NCBI RefSeq assembly: GCF_013373865.1
Contig: NC_050476.1
Span: 2,092,501 to 2,156,500 of the forward strand
Source: Monomorium pharaonis
Lineage: Eukaryota; Arthropoda; Insecta; Hymenoptera; Formicidae
Reading direction: 5' to 3'
Length of the DNA: 64,000 bases
The notes below the pieces were generated by a model. The model saw only the letters and a program-made list of their open reading frames with translations. It was not told where the DNA came from and did not search any database. Position numbers and translations under genes: made by a program. This document shows positions 1-13,106 of this stretch, piece by piece; position 1 is the stretch's first letter, and each line of letters begins with the position of its first letter.

Positions 1-2250
1 GTTCGACTCGCCCTTGTGTCGCGTTGTAGTTCCGTGAGAGATTATCCAGGGAGATCGGCAAGTTCCTCGTAAATCATCGATCGTATCTCACCGGGCCGCT
101 ATCATCGGGAACTTCCGCGAGTCAATTATCTGATCTTTAGTTAACAATTGCTGCGATCGCTGCAAGTACAGTGAGTCGCGAAGCGCCGCCTAAAAGATTG
201 GATTTCCTCGCGGGCTTGCGGTACGCGCGGTAAAAAATAACTTAATTTAATCGTAAAAATAGTGCACAACGCGAAATTCTTTTATGCGTGATATTTTTCA
301 TCTTTGATAAAAAATGGTTGTTGTGAAACGTTAAAGAAGCTAACCGGAAAGAGAAGAGAATTAATCTCTCTGTGAAATTTTTCAATATTTTATATATTCG
401 AGAGAAAGGAGTTGCATTGAAACGATATGCAGCTCGGTCGACGCATCCATCTTTTTTTTTCCGCTGTTTGTAACGCGTGGGAGGAAACGAGTTCGGTTAA
501 TTATGTAATATTTGTATTTTGTCTCGTGCGTTTGGTGCATAAGCAATGCGCACGGCTCAGAGAGTTGTACATCAAATATTTAATCCTCGACTACTCGCTG
601 CTCGCCCGCTAAATTAGCTGATAACCAGTCCAATTTTATCCAAGATGATATGTGTGAATCGGTTCATGCATTTAATCACGTTGAAATGTTTAATGCAAAT
701 AATCGTACATTAAACAACGTGATTATATACGTACGGTGCAGACAAATGAATGCTATTCGAACGATAAAGTGCTCTCCAGTATCGAATCTGTAACAATACG
801 CACGGCGTATTCGCGGCAGCGTGCATCGCAACTAAACCGATGAACTAGGTGATCAGTTTATCGAATATCCTTGGGGCACATTGTATGATTCTGACATTCG
901 TTTGGTTTCGTGGAAGTACAGCTATTTCTCGCGGGAAGACAGGTGATTCTCTATTATACATAGCAAATGCATTATGCGCTCCATAAACTCGTGCGCGCAC
1001 TAATGATGCATTAAGTTAACATCGTGTAACCTGAGTCTTGGCCGTACGAAACGCTTTACATAATTGTTCAGCATGTTCTTTGACTCGGAAAATTAACTCT
1101 CTATCGCGCAATTTTTTTTATCTCAATACGACTAATTCGGGAATTAACGAGCGGCATTGTAAAGCTACCTCGCACACAAGCAGATTTTTATCTAAATCGA
1201 AAGATACGCGACGTTTAAAGTTCGTAGCTGTATTAATCTTTCGCAGATCAATCTATTTTTCATTGCTAAATCAGACCCATTGAAACTTGATTTTTGTATT
1301 TTTCAAAGGGTTCTAAAATAAAATCGGAAAAATTTCTGGTATATACTCTTTTAACATTTATGAATGCGACTGTATAATATGACCCAGACTTTTTACCTTT
1401 ATCTTCTATGTCTAAATTTGAGACAAAATGGGAAAAATTTGAGTTAATATGATCCGGGAAATTGAATCGCGGAGGACTAATAATTTTTAACGATTTGCAA
1501 TTTACGACACAAAGGATAATCTTCTATATATACAAATAACGGGTAATACGACAGATAATATCGTGCCGCAAACACGACGAAATCATGTGCCGATAGATAG
1601 ACGACAATAGAGTAAGAATCTTAAGAAGACGCGAAAGGAGACTGAACGTGTATTCACGCAAAATTCCTTCGTCTCTCCTTTGTCAGTCTTCTCTCGTCGT
1701 ACGAAATCGGACGACGATTTACTCCGCGTCTGACGTGACATTTGTCTCTCTTTCTCTTCTTGGAAACTTGTTTGCGAGTGTTCTCGAAAGAGCCGCTCGA
1801 TAAGGCAATCCGCGAAAAGCCCAAAGCGGTCCTTCCGCCAAAATTATCCGCGAGCGAGTGTGATTTCGAACACTCTTTCTCGCAATTGGTCAATTCTACT
1901 CTTATACATATACCGATGAAATGAGATCCTAACCGAAAGCTTGGCGCCGTTCCAGTACGTTATTGCAACGTTTTACTCCTCTAACCAAGATACCAGAAGA
2001 TTGAATCTCTCGGATCTATGGACGGGTTAATCGCAGAAGTGAATTGTGAACTTTAAAACGGATGGTGGAGTTTACGTTGAGTATCAAGGCAAATAACGGA
2101 AAACTTGTGTGTATCGAAAATACGATACGCACTTAATAGAGTTAAGTTGGTCAAACTTTGCACTCATGAATATTGATGGAGCATTTTATCGATGAAAAAA
2201 AAAAAAATTCTCTCGCGTGCGTGTGCGAGGAAGCGAGAAAGAGGGCGAGG

Positions 2251-2252
<2 letters not shown>
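1..2252. other. Non-coding stretch, possible leader-exon edge
   Basis: No supported gene. The first ~230 bases are richer in GC and CpG than what follows, and a good 5' splice-donor motif (GTGAGT) starts at 171. The end of an untranslated exon entering from outside the window is therefore possible. All frames there contain stops. The remainder is AT-rich and unremarkable, with a short inverted pair (GAGTGT/ACACTC) near 1855-1880. Confidence 0.4.

Positions 2253-2325
<73 letters not shown>
2253..2325. repeat. (GA)n microsatellite
   Basis: About 36 uninterrupted GA units. The apparent arginine/glutamate-rich and serine/leucine-rich frames across it on the two strands are artefacts of the dinucleotide. 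Long pure purine/pyrimidine tracts of this kind can form triplex (H-DNA) structures. Confidence 0.97.
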
Positions 2326-2330
<5 letters not shown>

Positions 2331-3400
2331 TATATTAACGTCTACATCGTGGTTCAACAAATGCCGATGGCAATATCGTGAGCCCGAACAGTTACGGTCG
2401 CGCATTCTTTACATTGTGTGTGCGTTTGAGCGTGCATTACGGTTCTACCGGGCTCTCGTTATAATGTCTGTGTTTTTAAAAGCCCGATAGATCCATTAAC
2501 GCACGCCAATTTATTTTCGAGCGTCTATTTCCCGGAATAAATGACACTACACCCCGATAGGCGTCCTCGCGGCGAGTTATCGCGCATGCAGCGACAATTA
2601 TCGCCACGTGCACGCGGCGATTGTGAGAGAGCGCGCGTATATTGATCTGATGCAACCTTTATAACGTCGTCGGCGCGGGCCACTTTGCGGAATCTGTTCC
2701 GGCGAATCGCGGCGGAGAGGAGCGGGGGATGAGGGAGGAGGGCGCGGGTTGAATAAATTATAGCCGAATAAACATATATGATAATATGCGCGCGCGCACG
2801 CGTTTTCGCTCAATAGACGCAGTAATCGTTAAATTGGCAATATCGTTCCGGCAACGTCGGGGAATAATGGAAAAGATGGCATACCGCGAGATGGGCGGCG
2901 GTGCAGAAATGACAGATAAAACAAGTAGTAAATTGCGTCGCTCCGGCATAATGTCCCCGATGTAAATATAATCAGCATAGAGAGCGAGCGAATATTGCAA
3001 GCGACTCTAAATACACTGTGCGCGTCAAGCTAAATGCAAATATCTCGTAAATTATGCTCGCTCGTTTTAATACTAGAACGAAATATTAATGGCACGGCTC
3101 CTTTATCGGGTTATTCATACATTCTTGCACGGCGCATAAATTTCCACGTCTGTCGCTCATAATCGCCGACGAACTAATTTGCCGAAACTGTCGATGTTAT
3201 TTTCACGTTCGACGAACACATATACACATACACACCGGCGCGCGAGACGGTTTCGCGGCTTATTTTAGAATCACTCTATATGTTTCACTACAGCGTCGAA
3301 TAAGGGAAGCTCGATGCAGGTTGACAGTAATGCGGGAAAAGATCGTAAGGAGAAAAACTAGTCGTGCAAAGTAAACTCTCGTGCTTGAGATGCAAACTCG
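2326..3400. other. CpG-rich non-coding stretch
   Basis: Moderately GC-rich around 2520-2960, with many CG dinucleotides and GCGCGC runs. Nothing in any frame looks like a protein domain, and no convincing donor/acceptor pair was seen. Confidence 0.5.
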
Positions 3401-3512
3401 AAAGTGGTGGGTGTCTTTAAATAGTATCATTTATCGTGTTGCAGCTGGAAAGAACTAAAAGTGGAACCTTAAATGATGCCATTTATCGTCTCACAGCTGG
3501 AACGCTTACTTT
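3401..3512. repeat. Two-copy 52-57 bp tandem duplication with E-boxes
   Basis: Two diverged head-to-tail copies, roughly 3401-3457 and 3458-3512. Both begin AAAGTGG and carry CTTAAAT-like, ATTTATCGT and CAGCTGGAA blocks. The CAGCTG E-boxes sit at 3442-3447 and 3494-3499, exactly 52 bases apart. TTTATCG resembles Caudal/Abd-B-type homeodomain sites and CAGCTG is a bHLH site, so a small enhancer module is possible. That role is inference. Confidence 0.65.
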
Positions 3513-6500
3513 GGCGCGGCATACTTTAAACAATCTACGACTGCACGCCATACGTTAGCACTTTTTTCCCTTCTTGGGTGGGATAATCGGTACCAGCAGG
3601 TAGGCTTTTCCGCGCGCGTGGGCGACGCCTTTCTTTCTTGGAATTAAATAAATATCAAAGTCCCGATATGGTTACTTCGTCGGTAAATGATAGAAGAGAC
3701 AAGTTCCTCCCGCGGAAGGAAACTATTTCTTACGAACGTTATGCGAACACAGATAAATAATTCAATCTATCTCGCTTCGAAAATATAAATTTAATAAATT
3801 ATGTCTTCTCGCTGCCTAGGAAAGGAGGCTGCCCTTTACTAAATCAAATTTAAAAATAAACGTCGCTCAAGTATCATATGGTCTATCGTTCACTTAAATA
3901 TAACTGTTTATTGTTGGACAGCTATGTTTAGCTGCCAAGAAGTTTATTCTTCTTTACGTGTACATACTTTTTTATAACTCGTATCCTTCCTGAAATAACT
4001 GGTGCAATATTGACATATTTAATCTTACATTACGTGAGTGGACTGATAATTTCGTGGTGAATACGGCGTTTATCAGGGAGCGAGTAGGCGAGGAAATTAT
4101 GGCATTTATTAAGAATGGAGACAGCCGGATACGCGGGGGCGACAATAACGTAACTTCGCGAAGAGGGCAAGGTATATCAATGTAAAAACCTTCTTCTACT
4201 ATGTCGGCCCGAGAATAATTCAGTGTCACGTTCCGGGTGGAGACTACCGGGAAGAGGAAGCTATATCGCGGCTATTTTACATTCTGTATTTCCCGGTTCG
4301 TTATTTATGCAAACCACCGGAATATACGATGAGAAAATGTATGTTTATGTAAATTGAGCGCACAAACGTTTACTTACGTTTCAAACGGAATCTTAATCTT
4401 TAACTCGTGCGCGCATCTTCTACTCCTCCCTTATTTTATCCTCCGAATTTATCTTATTTCTCTCACCGTCTTCTTTCTCCCCCTCGACACGTTATCCGGA
4501 ATATCGGCGTTTACGTCCCGGCGTTTGGGTGGTAACCAAACTGCATTACGGAAGGAATTACATCGAATCGCTCCCTGGCTATATTTTCGATCGATGTCGG
4601 CACGGTCACTTGGCGCTAACTGCCACTAAATATTGTTACCTCACGGCGCCGACCGACGATGTTGCATTCTGGTGTTACGATGAAGGATAATATCCGGTAA
4701 GCTATGCAACGCGGGTGCTCGCCTCCGCTCCATTTCCCCGTAGAGACGATAATGAATTTATTCGATTTTCGTTTCGAGCCGGTAGTAGCTCGTACTCGTT
4801 GCATTTATATCCATTCCTTAGCGAGAGCTCGAGTAGCTCGGCTACGAGCTTCTTACGCAACCCCGGCGCTTCTGTGCATAACTCACAATTAGTCTCTTCT
4901 AATGACGGCATTTTGCTGAGCACCTTGCACAATGCGTCTTTATCCAGCTATCGCGCGTGAAGCGTAAAGCTTCGTAATAATGGCTGTTATAATAACGGAT
5001 TCAGTTTAGTGTATTTTACTGTGTATACGTCGCTGCACACCGGTTTTTCCCCTCCCCCTCGTTCGAATCCTACGAATATCACTTTACATTATTGTTACAA
5101 AGAAAGGTCTTGAATACATTCCACCCTTCGCGTAAACAAAACACGATTTCACGCCGCAAAAAGCGGGGGTTACATCTTCTCTCCGCGAAGGTCCGAGGCG
5201 CGCGCTCCAAGAGGAGAGAATAAAGCGCGTTCTTATATCGAGTTAAAAAGTTGGGCCGGCGCAAAAGACGAGTTTACAAGCAAGCAAGATTCTGAATGCA
5301 CATTGTTGCATAAAAATTAATCCGCAAAAGTGGTGTGGCGGGCGGCATTAACTAAATTAAAATTTTAACAACTATTAAGGGAGACACGCGGTGAGACGGT
5401 TTGTCGAAACACGGGAACGTACACGCAACGTTTTGCGATCGGCTTTAAACTCTCGGAGTACCTAGCCAAAGTTTAAGATAAATAGCGCTTATAATATCTA
5501 CTTTGTAATAGGCGAGCATACTCCGGGGCGATTAATCATTTTTCGTATATATACATCGCGGTTAATCTTCTATTTAGCGGGCCCTCCCGTAATTCGAACG
5601 ATGTTTTTCCGCGTAATTGCGGGTAATCATTCTTGTTAGAGCGGCGCAGCGGCACCTAAGAAGAACGGAAACAAGAGGCACGAGAGCGAAATACGGTGCG
5701 AATACCTACCGTGCTTTAATCATCAGCGTTAATTAAAATAATGCTTACGAGATAATTACTTTGTGGCCAGACAAAGTGATGGACGACCGCGTGGCTATAG
5801 CGCTATTCGTGCGGTCAACGCGTGAGTAGAAAAGAGGAGGGTATAACACCGGCCGCGAGGGTATTTGGTGTTCACAAATTAATCGATTAGAATTAATTGT
5901 TCCCAATTGAAATATCTCTGGCTTGCGCGTGGCGTTCCTTTTTTTTTTCCCCCGAGCTCCGCTGTGAGAAATTGTTCATTTGGCGCGGGTTAACGTTTTC
6001 CGAAACGTTCTTTGTAAAAGGCATCAATTTATCGTCGAATAAACATTAGCGTAATTGCATTATCAAGGCAAACGGCGTTTTCCAAAAATTTACGCAAATT
6101 TACGCTTATAACGACCTTACGTTAAGCGAAGCCTGCAGCTTTTGATAATTCACGAAAAAAAAAAAATCTAATTTGTCTTTTTTTTTGCGCCACACCTGAC
6201 GACAAGACAATGATGAATTAGATCATAAACGTCCAAGAAAATTGTATGAAAGGATGAAAAATGTATTCGGTAGATGGATTTCATTAGATTACCACTTGTC
6301 GATCTGTGTTTCAATTTTTGGATCACGTTACAACGATCGGATTAATTTTGATCGCATTGATCTCGGAATAATTTTAAAAGGTGATCTCATTAAGAGCGTT
6401 AAAATAATTTTTAGGCGCGTTCAATATTTATTTTAATGTTTCCGCCTTGCTGCACGCTTCTCTTTGAAACTCCGAAATGTACAGTGCAACGCAGAGAGAA

Positions 6501-8008
6501 TTGCTGGCGGCGAAATCAGGCTGACATTGCGTCGTTCACAGAAAACTTTCCCGTCTCCGGATGAAATGAACTTCACAACTTGCCACTAACCCTATCCCAT
6601 GCCCATGTTTAACATTATCTCCGTTAAATTAGCATTAGTTCACTTGTAACATTATTCGTTCCAATCTGTTACATTGTGATTATTGGATTTAACATGTTAA
6701 AAAGCATAACTGGAGTACCGTGTTTCTCAGCAACAGAAAATTTAGCATCTTCGCTGTCTTATTTTATTCTACTGTAAAGCCACACTTGCATGGTTTTATT
6801 TTACGCCGTCTCTTTTATGGGCATTCCAACCGTACCTTTTATCGGACTTGAAACTGACAATTTTGAAGCTTTCCGAACAACTGATGTGTCTACTTTGTAT
6901 GTTTACGAAATAAGCACATTTAGAAGTAAAATTTGAATAAATTGTACTTCAATCGTAGTCAATTGCTATATGTATGTGATTCGCTTGTCGAGATATCTAA
7001 TATTGTAAATAAAAGAACAAAATCAGTAAAAAAAATAAAAATAGTTCAAAGCATCTTTTGAAAGAGTTTTAGCTCATTTGTGCCATACGTAGTCTTGAGG
7101 AAAGTATGTGAAGCAGACGAAACGAGTCTGGTTTCACCATTTTGCAGGGAAATGAAGATAAAGTTGGCAAAGAACGTCCTTGCCTTTCATCTGCAGTTTC
7201 TTTGACGGATTTGAAGAATATTATCCCTTAACAAAAATGTTAGATTAAAAACGTAGGAACTTTCACTAATTAAAGAGTAAAGATAGATAATAAAACTTAA
7301 TTTTTCATTTAATTCTAGGCGAACTTTACTGTAATAGAATTTTAAGAGAGTTCAGGGTTAGTTACAAAGGGATATTTAAAGTTGAATATCGAGTTTTCGC
7401 GAAGGAAAAATGGACTCCAAATTAGTTAAAGAATCCGCAGACGAAGAAGTTAAGAAAGCAGTATAGTATGCTATGCATGTTAATCGCTCATTAAATTCGT
7501 CCTTGAAAACTAGAACTTAAATTAGAAGTCTATGCGACGGTATACTTTTAATTTGTTAATTATAATATTAGATTAAGATACGAAATTTAAAAAATTTCAC
7601 GGTTAATTATACAGAAATAAAATTACGTGTTTCGGTGTTCTCTCGATACACAATATTTTCTTCACGATTAACTGAAATATAATCGAGCTAAGATTCTTTC
7701 GAAAAGTTGGCGGCCGTAATTAAACTTTTCTCAGTAAATGAAAATGGGACCGAACAACTTTATCTGTGTCCGCCCGAGTGCAATTTTATTATCTCCTCGG
7801 ATTCACAATAAAACACATTTATCTACCGTTGTGAACTGTCGCACCGTAAACAATCGCCACGTAGATTACAGATTTTACGCGACGACTTCAGGCTTTTTCC
7901 ATCGAAGCCTTGATTTATTGCATTACACTTGGTACTGACGCTTACACTACCGCCGGCCCCTTCAGGCAACTCAGGCTGAGTTTTATTTACTTTTAGCGAA
8001 TCGATCGA
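3513..8008. other. Non-coding stretch
   Basis: Mostly AT-rich, with GC-richer patches near 4450-4900, 5580-5830 and 7940-8008. No gene is supported. A frame beginning at 7738 follows a fair acceptor (TTTTCTCAG ending at 7734) and would encode 66 residues, but it has no recognisable feature and a weak start context. Broken frames at 7050-7470 faintly resemble a decayed transposase; see findings. Confidence 0.45.
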
Positions 8009-8072
8009 CCGCGGGGGTTAGTGCAGGCAGGAGGAGAGAGACTAGGTGGTTGCTGCGCACCAACCCCCGGCG
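8009..8072. other. GC-rich hairpin
   Basis: Arms 8009-8024 and 8057-8072 pair over 13 consecutive positions with one A-C mismatch; the GGGGGTT block pairs with AACCCCC. The loop is 32 nt. Flanking DNA is also self-complementary: AACTCAG/CTGAGTT near 7970 and CCCGG/CCGGG near 8092-8106. It could be a structured RNA, a cruciform or simple coincidence. It matches no small-RNA sequence I recognise. Confidence 0.4.
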
Positions 8073-9764
8073 ATGCGAGCTTACGTGGTCCCGGCAACTC
8101 CGGGTAGCCTGGCCTTTCGTTCCTCTAACGTTATATCATCGCCTACTTTCCTCTAACCGTGAATTTACGTCGACAGATCGGCCCGAGGATCGGCACGATT
8201 CTCTCTTTCGTCGTAATGCTTTACGAATCGACACGTATAAAAACACATGTACGAAATATTGCGCGAATCGATCGAGTTTCTTGCAGTCGTACTTTTCCAT
8301 TATGTTCAAATTTCAAGGTCTTCAACGTGAATAAAAGATGAGAAATCTATTCTTTTATGTATTATATAACTTTCATGTCACTACATAAACGTACGATCTC
8401 TTCATTCGGCATTAAATAATGTATTTACAAGCAGCTTTATGCGGACCTAATGATGAATCATAATTAATTAATCATAATTAATGAGTTGATTTGAATTAAC
8501 AATCGTAGAACAATGCAGTTAAAGTACATGTTACGATACTTTTTAATCAAAGGATACTTAAATGTACCGAACTTTGGCGAAGAAATCTACTTTCGAAGAA
8601 AAAAAAAATGTCTCTGACTTTACATATTCGCGAACCAGAAAGGGAAATTGATCAGAACTTTTGTTTGCAATTGAATCGGCTCCAGCCATAAGTATTAACT
8701 TTGGCGGGAGTTTTTAGATAACTCCCGAAGAATTTTCTCGATAATCTTTCTCATGACTCTGAAATTGATCTTGATACAAAGGAAAACGCAATTGCCAATT
8801 TTCATATAACGCAGACGTAAATTTAGATAACGCAAATTCTTACTTTTTGTAGTTAATCGTCGAATCGTTTTAATCACTTTTTCAGGATTCATCGAAAGAG
8901 AACCGGGAAATCGTATATTGCGGGCATGCTGATTGTGAGGAATTGTAAAAACTGAATGTTAATACAGATACGTGGGATTTTGTTCTCGCCAGTAAATTGC
9001 GATAACGGAATATATCGATTGTTTCATTTATCTGCTAACACACACGAGGTAATTTAGTCCGAAGAGAATTAACAAAAATGAAAGCGTAAATGTTGTTAAT
9101 GTCACAGGGCTATAGTGTACGCTGGCGCGGCAGCAACTATGCTCTGACGATTATACGATCTGAATTATTCACAATACAATCCGGGCGTAATTCGATCACA
9201 CATACTGTACGTTTTATCAAGAATTAATTTTCATTCGGAGAACCATAATTAATAGCAATCTGTTAATAATGAGCAACAATAGGGAGAAAATAGTAATGCA
9301 CTGGACGGAAGCAATACAAGCAGCTTTATTGATTATCATCGACAATGGACAAACAGAAGGAGGGTTGCGTTCATAGGGATCGGGATAATGTGTTAAATCA
9401 CACGCAAGAACGTCGTGCGATTTAATTTAGATGACTGCCACACATATTTATGTAACATTCATTTAAATCAAATAGTTCAGCGCGTATTCCTGCGTCAATT
9501 AAATATTACAACAAAAAATGACAGAACCGAGTAGTGCTGAGAATGCATTGGCTAAAAATGGCATTAATAAAATCACGTTAAACATTTTTTGTGCGGACCG
9601 AATTAATTTCGCTCAATTTTTATCCGCGAATTCTCCATTTTTAATAATTTGCGTGTCAAGGCGCGCGCTACAACGTGTCACGTGAAAATTTCAATTGTCG
9701 CGGCGAGCAATATCGGGCGTTTTATTATAAACGAATCGCGATATTAAACTAAGATTTCTATCTG

Positions 9765-9765
<1 letters not shown>
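8073..9765. other. Non-coding stretch
   Basis: AT-rich apart from the first ~150 bases. All frames are short and featureless. Nothing supportable as a gene, RNA or element was seen. Confidence 0.5.

Positions 9766-9838
<73 letters not shown>
9766..9838. repeat. (CT)n microsatellite
   Basis: About 36 uninterrupted CT units. Length and purity match the GA tract at 2.25 kb, but with the opposite strand purine-rich. Confidence 0.97.
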
Positions 9839-9841
<3 letters not shown>

Positions 9842-11694
9842 GAGAGATATCCGTGATACTCGTCTTCTCTTCTCGAGTGGGCCCTGTTATTCTTCCGTTC
9901 TAAGTGTTTTTCTAATGCGTTTTCATCCGCCGGCGGATCGGCGCGACGGATTTGCCGCTACGTACGAATATTAAATCGCTATTCATCCTCCCTCGGCGAC
10001 TGCCTAAATTAAAATTCCATCTACGAATTCCATCTTGACGCGCCTACGCGCGCCCGCGACTTCGGCGAAACTCTCCGGTAATCCGGTGTCTTGGCGAAAC
10101 TCTAGAATTTTTCTTCTCCCGCTAACGTTGAAAAGGGAAACGCGCCCTTCCCCTGGCTTTGGCTTCGTTATCGAACTTATAAAACCTTAGAGATTGAAGT
10201 TGGCCCCTCCCTTCCTCCCCGCGCCCCCGTACTATTAAGTGGAATTAACCTTCTCGGCGAGAATCTTAAGATTCCGATTGCTCTAACTTCGCGCGTACCA
10301 GCGTGGAACTTTGCCGCGGAACTCATTGCAGCATTCAATCCGCAATTTAGATTTCTCATTAAACGTTGAAAATCACCGATAGATGCACGCGAGTTAACTG
10401 TAGACCTCCGCTCCTAGCTCGTGCCCCGTGCTTGCTTGCGCGCCGACTTAATTATTAGGGGCTGTTAGCTTATCGTGTAACGTACATACGTAAGGTACAC
10501 AGGAAGTGTACGTGAATGACACTTCCTATGCCCGAGCCACCGCTGTAATCGTTAGTCACAATCCTGACAGGTACGAACGACGCTTTGACGTATTTCGACA
10601 CGTTTTTTGATTAAAATTTGATGAAGGACTCGCAGTCGGTTTTCCGATTGAATATTTTGAAAAGCAAATTCCGATATACATCTTCGCGTTTATTACGCAA
10701 ATGTAAATCTTTCAGCGATGATTGTACGATGACGTCAACGATGATATCAAATCTTGTTGTGTATAATATAACGCTAATTAGCGATGTTATCTTCTGTAAA
10801 GCCGCCTAAATGCAAACAGTAAAATAGCGAGGGTCGTGCAACGCTCCGTTGCGAAAGAAACTGCGATAAGGATGCTACAATAAGGATGTTTCGCGTATAA
10901 ACGGTCCGGAACGGGCTATAAGACTGTTAATAAATTCTGCTTAAGTTTGCGAAAGCTAATCGATTTCATACTGTAAATTTATAGGATCCCAAGCTGTTGC
11001 TCAAATATTTCTTTACCAAGGAGCAATGAAGGCAGTAAATGTCCGGCCGATACGATCTATACATCCACGCTTTCAGTAACAAACACGAACGCCCCGAATA
11101 TAGAGACATTAACCCGTGAACGCTCGCGCTATGAGCTTTCTGTGCACATATTAGAAACTATTTCCGTGCAACACATAGCGGTATACCGAATATTACGTTA
11201 TACTCTCTTAGTTACCTTTATTCCTAAATTTCTATGCTACACGGCAACCGAATTAAAAGAAGCCATAGGTTTATTACACGTTTATAGTATGCTCGAATTG
11301 AAACAAATATATCTTAAATTATGAATATATAATAGCGTTCTGTTTCGTTATTCGTTATTAAGAATTAAACGAACACTTTCGTTGACGTGTTAACTTTTCG
11401 AGCGTTTAGTCGTAGTTGAATAATTGAATTGGAATTAGTGTTATAAATGGATACTGCAAACTACGACATTGCAGTGGATGACAAAAATTGCATTTATTTA
11501 TGATATCATTGAATGTACGGGTAGTTAACGAGAGTCTAACAAGAGTCTGCATTTGCTTTAATATTAAATGATACTTTCGTTATATCGAGTAAAATAAAGT
11601 TATGTGTAACAGCGAATTTAAAATTCTCTTTCGATATTGATTTTAGGCATTTTACCATATGAGTAAATTTTTAGTTTGTTTATACTTGACTGTA
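9839..11694. other. Non-coding stretch
   Basis: GC-richer at 9870-10330, with Rhomboid-like GCCGGCGG and GCGCGC runs, then AT-rich. A short direct repeat (GGCGAAACTCT) occurs near 10064 and 10094. No gene supported. Confidence 0.45.
10501..10527. other. Perfect 9-bp inverted repeat
   Basis: AGGAAGTGT at 10501-10509 and ACACTTCCT at 10519-10527 are perfectly complementary with a 9-nt spacer. GGAAGT is the core of ETS-family sites, so this is a facing pair of possible ETS sites. A functional role is inference. Confidence 0.4.
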
Positions 11695-11982
11695 CACTGA
11701 TAGAAAAAATATGTGATATTTATGACAATAATTGCATAGTAAAATAATTATAGTCAGAAATGTTACTTTTACAGTAACTGTTACAACAATATTAATAAAA
11801 ATCATGTACTATAGTGATAACAACTATGAGAAAATTGTACTATAAATTATACAGCTTTAAAGTATATCATATGCTTATTGTTACTAATATTAATACTAGT
11901 AAAAATTACTATAAAAATGATATTTTGACTATAATTATTTTACAATTATGCAATTATAATCACAAATACATTTTTTAAATAC
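11695..11982. mobile_element. Palindromic MITE, copy 1
   Basis: AT-rich element of about 288 bp with long inverted ends. The left end reads CACTGATAGAAAAAATATGT and the right end is a degenerate reverse complement. Each arm itself contains a smaller palindrome bounded by GACTATAATT/AATTATAGTC-like blocks (e.g. AATTATAGTC near 11745-11755 and GACTATAATT near 11928). A TA dinucleotide lies just outside the left end, consistent with Tc1/mariner-type insertion. It has no coding capacity. A clearer second copy lies at 30.69-30.96 kb. Family assignment is inference; the two-copy relationship is seen directly. Confidence 0.75.
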
Positions 11983-13032
11983 TTTTTTTTTACTTTTTTT
12001 CTATCGATGTAATACAATTATGGATATGCGAAACTGGAATGTCAATACGCGACTTAAAAAGATATGTAAACCGGAACGTTAATAAAAAATGCGTTTTGCA
12101 ATAATAGTCACATAGTTTTGTTAACGTTTTTAATAAATATGTTTGCGAGCAAGTATATTAGAATTTATTAGCGAAAGAAAAATTTTGGAAACTAGAAAAT
12201 GTCATGAATATGGCATCAAAATCCTACCACCAACCATGATGGTCAGTCCCTAACAAAGACGAACGAGCAAAAGCTTAATCTAAACATCTACCACCTTTTA
12301 CGTTGATTCGTCGGTCGTCGCTTATTTTTGTCGACATCAACAAATCCTCTTTCTCATTAATAGTACGTTGGCCATTAACTCGACCATTTATCATCGGCCG
12401 ATGTGGCGATCTGGCATCTCTTGGACCTTGGTGTAGCGGCGCTATATTTATACCACGCGTATCTGTATCGATCGCGTAAATTTCTTCGGGGGTAACGGCA
12501 TTTAATTTCACCGCGTGTCACTTAACCCTCCGCCTCCTGGCAGACGGGTCCATTAGGCCCGCACCTGTTTCGGGAACTACGTTCATGTAATCAATTAGAG
12601 GAACAGCTTTCTTAACTCTACCGATATCTCACGTAAACGAGACGGTCGCGTGAGAAAAATTGCGCAAAATCCTGTTCTTTTATAAAATTCACATTGATAT
12701 TGTTGTACAAAGATATAAGATATAAGAAATTATATTAAATATTTTCGAAAAGCGCGAATCTCCGATGGGTTTAGATACCTCAGGGAGGTAAGGAATTAAT
12801 CTCGATACGAGAGAGGAGACGGACATGCATTGCGCAAGGGATATTACATTATTAATGATTCGCATTTCGCCCATGTCCGATATACTTGCCGAATTTCTCG
12901 CGAAAAGTTTTGCGACGCGATGCTAAAATCGTATATCGCGACAAGTGCAGAATATTGATCTCGTGAATATTTTAAGGCGTCGAACGTATACACATGTACG
13001 CATACACACACTCGCGCGCGCGCGAGAGCGAC

Positions 13033-13033
<1 letters not shown>
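11983..13033. other. Non-coding stretch
   Basis: A GC-richer patch at 12290-12600 contains a 78-codon minus-strand frame (12275-12511) with ordinary-looking amino-acid use but no recognisable domain. I do not call it a gene. The rest is AT-rich. Confidence 0.4.

Positions 13034-13101
<68 letters not shown>
13034..13101. repeat. Compound (GATA)n-(GA)n microsatellite
   Basis: Four GATA units (13034-13050) run into about 25 GA units, preceded by a GCGCGCGC run at 13014-13024. Confidence 0.96.

Positions 13102-13106
<5 letters not shown>

Noticed and set aside
1..20. B-box-like GTTCGACTC at the window edge
   Set aside because: No T-stem complement or acceptor stem can be checked because the sequence starts here; not enough for a tRNA.
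5059..5075. GTTCGAATCC resembling a tRNA B box
   Set aside because: No A box, no anticodon arm and no acceptor stem in the preceding 80 bases.
12275..12511. 78-codon minus-strand frame
   Set aside because: No domain, no splice context, ordinary length for chance.
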